From: Verrucomicrobiota bacterium
GTDB lineage: Bacteria; Verrucomicrobiota; Verrucomicrobiia; Opitutales; Opitutaceae
Direction: 5' to 3'
Assembly (NCBI GenBank): GCA_025362555.1
Contig: JANYFP010000312.1
Coordinates: forward strand, 1-42,617
Length of the DNA stretch: 42,617 nt
Part shown: positions 37,780 through 42,617 of the stretch, piece after piece
Numbering within the stretch: position 1 is the first letter of the stretch
Layout of the letters: the number at the start of each line of letters is the position of its first letter
Translations under genes and position numbers: made by a program
The notes under the pieces: model-generated
What the model saw: the letters and a program-made list of their open reading frames with translations, nothing else
Database searches by the model: none
What the model was told of the DNA's origin: nothing

Positions 37780-38142
37780 ATGAAATCAATTTACAAAGCC
37801 AAGCTCCTTCAGAAGCGCAAATGGCGCATCCGCAAAAAGGTGACCGGTACCGCCGTTCGCCCACGCCTCAGCGTCAAGTTCTCCGGCAAGCATATCTATG
37901 CTCAGGCCGTCAACGACGATGCCGGCGCCACCCTCGTGTTTCTTTCGACGCTCGATCCCGAGACGCGCAAAGCAAACGTGAAGGGCAATGTCACCGGTGC
38001 AAAATCGCTGGGCACTTCTTTTGCCGCCAAGGCCAAAGCCGCCGGTATCACTGCTGTGGTATTTGATCGCAACGGTCGTCTCTTCCACGGTCGCGTGAAA
38101 ACCTTCGCCGACGCCGCCCGCGAGGGTGGTCTGCAGTTTTAA
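37780..38142 (+). CDS. rplR: 50S ribosomal protein L18
   Basis: KRKWRIRKKVTGTAVRPRLSVKFSGKHIYAQAVNDDAG; FDRNGRLFHGRVKTFADAAREGGLQF. Confidence 0.97.
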   Translation: MKSIYKAKLLQKRKWRIRKKVTGTAVRPRLSVKFSGKHIYAQAVNDDAGATLVFLSTLDPETRKANVKGNVTGAKSLGTSFAAKAKAAGITAVVFDRNGRLFHGRVKTFADAAREGGLQF

Positions 38143-38151
38143 TCTCCGACC

Positions 38152-38667
38152 ATGAATTACAATTCAACCAGATCGTCCTCCGGCCCACGCCAGAACAATA
38201 AAGAATCCGCTGAGCCGGGTATGTTCGAGAAAGTCGTTTTCATCAACCGTTGCGCCAAGGTTGTGAAGGGCGGCCGCCGCTTTAGCTTCTCTGCTCTCTC
38301 CGTCGTCGGCGACGGCAAGGGCAACGTTGGGATCGGCTACGGCAAAGCCAACGAAGTTCCAGACGCCATCAAGAAATCCACTGAGTCGGCCAAGAAACGC
38401 ATGGTTTCGGTCAAGCTCAAGGGTACCACGATTCCTCACGAGGTTCTCGGTGAATACGATGGTGGCAAAGTATTCCTTCGCCCAGCCTCCACGGGTACGG
38501 GCCTGATCGCTGGCGGCGGCGTTCGCGCTGTCCTTGAAGCGGCCGGTGTCCACAATGTTCTCACCAAGTCGATGGGTTCGAAGAACCATATCGCTGTCGT
38601 CCATGCTACCCTCAACGGCCTGCGCAAGCTGCGCCTTGAGGAGGACTTCAAGGCCCTTCGCGCCTAA
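38152..38667 (+). CDS. rpsE: 30S ribosomal protein S5
   Basis: [51 protein letters not shown]. Confidence 0.98.
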   Translation: MNYNSTRSSSGPRQNNKESAEPGMFEKVVFINRCAKVVKGGRRFSFSALSVVGDGKGNVGIGYGKANEVPDAIKKSTESAKKRMVSVKLKGTTIPHEVLGEYDGGKVFLRPASTGTGLIAGGGVRAVLEAAGVHNVLTKSMGSKNHIAVVHATLNGLRKLRLEEDFKALRA

Positions 38668-38733
38668 TTAATCATATAAATCCGAGTCGTCTCTTTTTCA
38701 GAAGAGACGGCGACAAAATCAGGAAATAGAAAA

Positions 38734-39180
38734 ATGCGTCTCCATAATCTCGTTAATGTCCCCGGTGCAGTGCACCGCAAGAAGCGTGTCGGTTGCGGCG
38801 AAGGCGGCGGCCACGGCAAGACTTCCACCCGCGGTGGCAAAGGTCAGAGCGCCCGTTCCGGTAGCTCGATCCGCCCCGGCTTCGAAGGCGGCCAGATGCC
38901 CCTTTATCGCAAACTGCCACACCGCGGTTTCAATAATTACGAATTTCGCACCTCTTATGCGGTCGTTAACGTTGGCGATTTGGCCCGGCTCGACGCTTCG
39001 ATCACCGAAGTGAATGCCGAGGTGCTCGCCAAGGCTGGCCTGGTTCGCGCTGGCATCAAGACTCTGAAGATTCTTGGCGATGGCGAAATTAGCCGCGCTC
39101 TTAAGATCACCGCGCAGAAATTTACCGGTACAGCCAAGGCCAAGCTCGAGAAAGCAGGCGGTCAAGCCATCACGGCTTGA
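38734..39180 (+). CDS. rplO: 50S ribosomal protein L15
   Basis: RLHNLVNVPGAVHRKKRVGCGEGGGHGKTSTRGGKGQSARSGSSIRPGFEGGQMPLYRKLPHRGF. Confidence 0.98.
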   Translation: MRLHNLVNVPGAVHRKKRVGCGEGGGHGKTSTRGGKGQSARSGSSIRPGFEGGQMPLYRKLPHRGFNNYEFRTSYAVVNVGDLARLDASITEVNAEVLAKAGLVRAGIKTLKILGDGEISRALKITAQKFTGTAKAKLEKAGGQAITA

Positions 39181-39242
39181 GCGGGCTAGGGCAGGGGGAT
39201 TAACTCCTGCCTCTCTCGTCATCTCGTTACTCGCAACCCAAA

Positions 39243-40748
39243 ATGTTTTCTGCCTTCACGAACTCCCTGAAGATTCCAGAGCTTCGCTCGAGAATTCTTT
39301 ATACCCTCGGTTTGCTATTCGTCGCTCGCGTGGGCGCGAATATCCCGCTTCCCGGCATTGATCCGAAGCCGTTGCAGGCTTTCTTTGCCGACCAGACTGC
39401 CGCAGGGGGTGGCGGTCTCGTGGGGTTGTACAATATGTTCACCGGCGGTGCACTATTGAAAGGCTCCGTTGGCGCGTTGGGCATCATGCCCTACATTAGC
39501 GCCTCGATCATCTTTCAATTGATGACCGCAGTTGTTCCGGCCTTAAGTCGGCTACAGCAAGAGGGCGATGTGGGTCGTCAAAAACTCACTCAGTACACCC
39601 GCTACGCCACAGTCCTGATCTGCTTGGTTCAGGGTGTGATGCTGCTGCTGTCCCTCGAGAATCCCGGCCGTTTATTCAGCGGTTTTGACGTCAATCACTA
39701 CGGTCAAATCGTGATCGTTAGTAAGTTTTGGTTCCTCGTTCAGTCGACGATTTTCATGACCGCGGGCACGATGCTTTTGATGTGGCTCGGCGAGCAGATT
39801 ACCCAGCGCGGTATCGGCAACGGGGTCTCACTGCTCATCACGATCGGTATTCTTTCCGACATTCCCGGTGCGGCTTATTCGACCTACCAGCTTTTCTTTG
39901 CTCCGGTCGGTGTCGCCAAGCTTGGCCTTCCGCAAGGCGCGATGATGTTCACGCTCTTCATCGTTGTGACGATGGGAATTATCGCCGTGACGCAAGGTCA
40001 GCGGAAAATCCCAGTGCAGTATGCGAAGCGCGTCGTTGGCCAAAAAGTCTACGGTGGCCAGAGTTCGTTTTTGCCGCTCAAGGTTAATTATTCCGGCGTC
40101 ATGCCAGTGATTTTCGCGAGCGCCATTTTGCTTTTCCCCCAGCAGCTCATGTCTATGGCTGGTGCGGCATGGGACGTGAAATTTCTCCGCGAGTTCGCGG
40201 GAGATCTGCTGCGTGGCCACCCGATTTATTATATCGGCATGACGACGCTCATTTTGTTTTTCAGCTATTTCTGGGTCTCGGTTATGTTCAAGCCGATTCA
40301 GATTGCCGATGATTTGAAGAAGTATGGTGGTTACATTCCTGGCGTTCGCCCAGGTGAGCCGACTGCCAAGTTTTTGGATTTCATCATGACCCGCCTGACT
40401 TTGGCCGGTGCGATCTTCCTGACGATTATCGCGATTATTCCTGACGTTTTGCTGTTCGAGTTGAAAGTGCCTTCACGCGTCGCCTATTTCTTTGGTGGTA
40501 CGGGTATGTTGATCACGGTCGGTGTCATCTTGGACACCATGCGTCAGATCGAGACCTTCCTGCTTCAGCGGCATTATGACGGTTTCTTGAAAAAGGGACG
40601 TATCCGCGGCCGTAGCACTTCGTCCAATGTGGCGATGGGCGAGGCAGCCAGTGACAAATCTGTCATGCAGCTGACCGCTGTGATGGTTGTCATCCTTTTG
40701 GTTGGCATCACGGCATGGCTGATTCGACGGAATCTCGGCCATTCGTAA
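39243..40748 (+). CDS. secY: Preprotein translocase subunit SecY
   Basis: 501 aa, about 10 TM; GLLFVARVGANIPLPGID, LGIMPYISASIIFQL, GQITQRGIGNGVSLLI-like GEQITQRGIGNGVSLL. Confidence 0.98.
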   Translation: MFSAFTNSLKIPELRSRILYTLGLLFVARVGANIPLPGIDPKPLQAFFADQTAAGGGGLVGLYNMFTGGALLKGSVGALGIMPYISASIIFQLMTAVVPALSRLQQEGDVGRQKLTQYTRYATVLICLVQGVMLLLSLENPGRLFSGFDVNHYGQIVIVSKFWFLVQSTIFMTAGTMLLMWLGEQITQRGIGNGVSLLITIGILSDIPGAAYSTYQLFFAPVGVAKLGLPQGAMMFTLFIVVTMGIIAVTQGQRKIPVQYAKRVVGQKVYGGQSSFLPLKVNYSGVMPVIFASAILLFPQQLMSMAGAAWDVKFLREFAGDLLRGHPIYYIGMTTLILFFSYFWVSVMFKPIQIADDLKKYGGYIPGVRPGEPTAKFLDFIMTRLTLAGAIFLTIIAIIPDVLLFELKVPSRVAYFFGGTGMLITVGVILDTMRQIETFLLQRHYDGFLKKGRIRGRSTSSNVAMGEAASDKSVMQLTAVMVVILLVGITAWLIRRNLGHS

Positions 40749-40783
40749 TGGCTGATTTTTTCGCTCTTTAATACTTTACTTCA

Positions 40784-41257
40784 GTGAAGAGGGCTGAACA
40801 ATCCGGTCCCCTTTCGGCTTTCGCCTCCGCGAAAGCCAAAATCATTCTCCTCGGTACGTCCGGTCCGCATTTTGCGGATTTGATTCATCAAGGTCGTTCT
40901 TTGAATATTGAGCACGTCTCTCCTGCATTTCTCGTGCAACAGGAGATTTCGCGACGCTCGCCACTCGGCCAACAGGCCGAGCAGGCGCTCACGCGTTCTG
41001 CTAATCAGCAGAATGTTGACCAACTCCACGTTGCGCTTCTGCGCAAATGGTTTTGGGCGCGCAAACCCGATGCGGGATTCCTTCTCGAGGGATTCCCGGC
41101 TACGTTGCTCCAAGCGTTGCTGTTTGACGAGTGGCTCGAAGCTCGCGGTGAAAATCTCACCGGTTGCTTCGTTGCCGCACTGCAATCCGCAGATTCCGTC
41201 ATCACCCACTACCGCACACAAGGGCTCCCTCTCGGAGCCATTTCCGCCGCCGCCTGA
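40784..41257 (+). CDS. Degenerate adenylate-kinase-like protein lacking a canonical P-loop
   Basis: Occupies the adk slot between secY and map. KIILLGTSGPHFADLI aligns with the Adk N-terminus; PDAGFLLEGFPATLLQALLFDEWL aligns with Adk GFLLDGFPRTxxQA. No GxPGxGK(G/S)T motif. Confidence 0.65.
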   Translation: MKRAEQSGPLSAFASAKAKIILLGTSGPHFADLIHQGRSLNIEHVSPAFLVQQEISRRSPLGQQAEQALTRSANQQNVDQLHVALLRKWFWARKPDAGFLLEGFPATLLQALLFDEWLEARGENLTGCFVAALQSADSVITHYRTQGLPLGAISAAA

Positions 41258-42033
41258 TGATCCCGATTAAAAATTTGGAAGCCATTAAGCGGATGCGAGA
41301 ATCCTGTTCTATTGCCGCGACGGTACTCGCGCGGTTAAGGGAACAGGTTCGACCCGGTATTACGACCTACGACTTGGATCAAATCGGCCGCGATCTTATT
41401 GCCTCGTTTGGCGCCCGCAGCGCCTGCCACGGCTACCAGTTGCACTCCCGCCGCTATCCTGCTTACACCTGCCTTTCGGTTAACGAAGAGGTGGTCCACG
41501 GAATCGGCTCCCTCAAACGCATCCTGCGCGATGGTGATGTTATCTCCCTCGACGTCGTTGTTGAATACAACGGCTATATTGGCGACAACGCCATGACCGT
41601 CCCGGTTGGAATCATTGCCCCGCGTACTGCGGAATTACTGAAAATTACTGAGGAAGCCCTTTACGTCGGAATTAAACAGGCGATCGCGGGAAACCGCATC
41701 GGCGATATTTCGCACGCAGTACAAAGCTTCGTCGAGTCCCATGGTTTCAGTGTGGTCCGCGAAATGGTAGGCCACGGGGTCGGCCGCGAAATGCATGAAG
41801 AGCCTCAGATCCCGAACTTCGGGCGGCGCAACTCCGGTGAGAAAATCAAACCGGGCATGACGTTAGCCATCGAACCCATGGTGAACCTTGGCCGTTTCGA
41901 CGTTCGTACCCTGACTGATGGTTGGACGGTCGTCACGACTGACGGCGCTCCTTCCGCTCATTTTGAGCACACGGTGCTCACTACTGAATCCGCTCCGGAA
42001 ATTCTCACGATTCCCCGGCCAGCCGCTAAATAA
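41257..42033 (+). CDS. map: Methionine aminopeptidase type I
   Basis: ATG at 41257 overlapping the previous stop; MIPIKNLEAIKRMRESC, TCLSVNEEVVHGIGS, LDVVVEYNGYIGDNAMT, GHGVGREMHEEPQIPN, GMTLAIEPMVN. Confidence 0.96.
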   Translation: MIPIKNLEAIKRMRESCSIAATVLARLREQVRPGITTYDLDQIGRDLIASFGARSACHGYQLHSRRYPAYTCLSVNEEVVHGIGSLKRILRDGDVISLDVVVEYNGYIGDNAMTVPVGIIAPRTAELLKITEEALYVGIKQAIAGNRIGDISHAVQSFVESHGFSVVREMVGHGVGREMHEEPQIPNFGRRNSGEKIKPGMTLAIEPMVNLGRFDVRTLTDGWTVVTTDGAPSAHFEHTVLTTESAPEILTIPRPAAK

Positions 42034-42083
42034 TTTCTCCTTCATTTTTCAAAACATAACCTTCCACCTCAACCTATCCTCCT

Positions 42084-42464
42084 ATGCCTCGTCTCCTCGG
42101 CGTTGAACTTCCCGCCAAAAAGAAGATCGGATACTCTCTCCGGTACATCTACGGCATTGGCCCAGCACGGGCCGACCTCATCATTGCTGCCGCCAGCCTT
42201 GATGCCAACATGCGCGCCTCGGACTTGACCGAAGAGCAGCTCAATAAAATTCTCCACATCATCACTGACAATAAGTGGGTCGTGGAAGGCGATCTCCGTC
42301 GTGATATCGCCGGTAACCTGAAGCGCCTTCAGGCCATCAATTGCTACCGTGGCATCCGCCATCGCCGCAGCCTGCCCGTTCGCGGTCAGCGTACCAGCAC
42401 GAATGCCCGTACCCGCAAGGGCCCGCGCAAGACCGTTGGCGTCACCAAGGCGAAGGAAGTCTAA
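42084..42464 (+). CDS. rpsM: 30S ribosomal protein S13
   Basis: [66 protein letters not shown]. Confidence 0.97.
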   Translation: MPRLLGVELPAKKKIGYSLRYIYGIGPARADLIIAAASLDANMRASDLTEEQLNKILHIITDNKWVVEGDLRRDIAGNLKRLQAINCYRGIRHRRSLPVRGQRTSTNARTRKGPRKTVGVTKAKEV

Positions 42465-42482
42465 TCTTAAAATCTTATCTCC

Positions 42483-42617
42483 ATGTCCGAAGAGAAATCT
42501 GCTCCAAAAAAAGAAAAAGCACCTAAGAAGGTTGCTGTCGCCGCTGCTGCCGCTCCTGCGGCCGAGGCCAAGCCCGTTAAGGAAAAGGCCGCCAAGGCTC
42601 CCGCTGCTGATGCAGCG
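42483..42617 (+). CDS. rpsK: Partial CDS: Ala/Lys-rich N-terminus, probably of S11 by operon order
   Basis: MSEEKSAPKKEKAPKKVAVAAAAAPAAEAKPVKEKAAKAPAADAA... open to window end; identity is inferred from position after rpsM only. Confidence 0.5.
   Translation, partial: MSEEKSAPKKEKAPKKVAVAAAAAPAAEAKPVKEKAAKAPAADAA

Overview
The window is high-GC bacterial chromosome whose gene content and style suggest Verrucomicrobia/Opitutales (inferred from gene content only; no search was run). Two parts are visible. (1) About 1-26 kb is a mosaic of housekeeping and lineage-specific genes: partial odhB/sucB, odhA/sucA, a SUI1-like protein, metF, a membrane glycosyltransferase-like protein, rlmN, an ECF sigma cassette, SRP RNA, dnaX, rhaT, a sugar isomerase, an AraC regulator, a kinase-PP2C fusion, a GSII-type glutamine synthetase, sodA, tadA, infA, xerD, paired lipoproteins, a TMEM175-like protein and a DUF1697 protein. 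(2) 26.7-42.6 kb is a contiguous str/S10/spc/alpha ribosomal-protein superoperon, rpsL to the start of the probable rpsK. The most notable observations are: an A9 slippery run in dnaX with a 126-codon open -1 extension (programmed tau/gamma-type recoding); a degenerate adenylate-kinase-like protein without a P-loop at the adk position of the spc operon; a compact kinase-like domain fused to a PP2C phosphatase; a CnrH/CnrY/CnrX-like ECF sigma cassette; interspersed repeats, two of which lie in the inter-domain linkers of the odhB product; REP-like inverted repeats; and C-rich, largely Shine-Dalgarno-free leaders with recurring motifs in the ribosomal operons. I found no CRISPR array, tRNA, rRNA, prophage or transposase. 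I did not find a complete new defence-type system and do not claim one.
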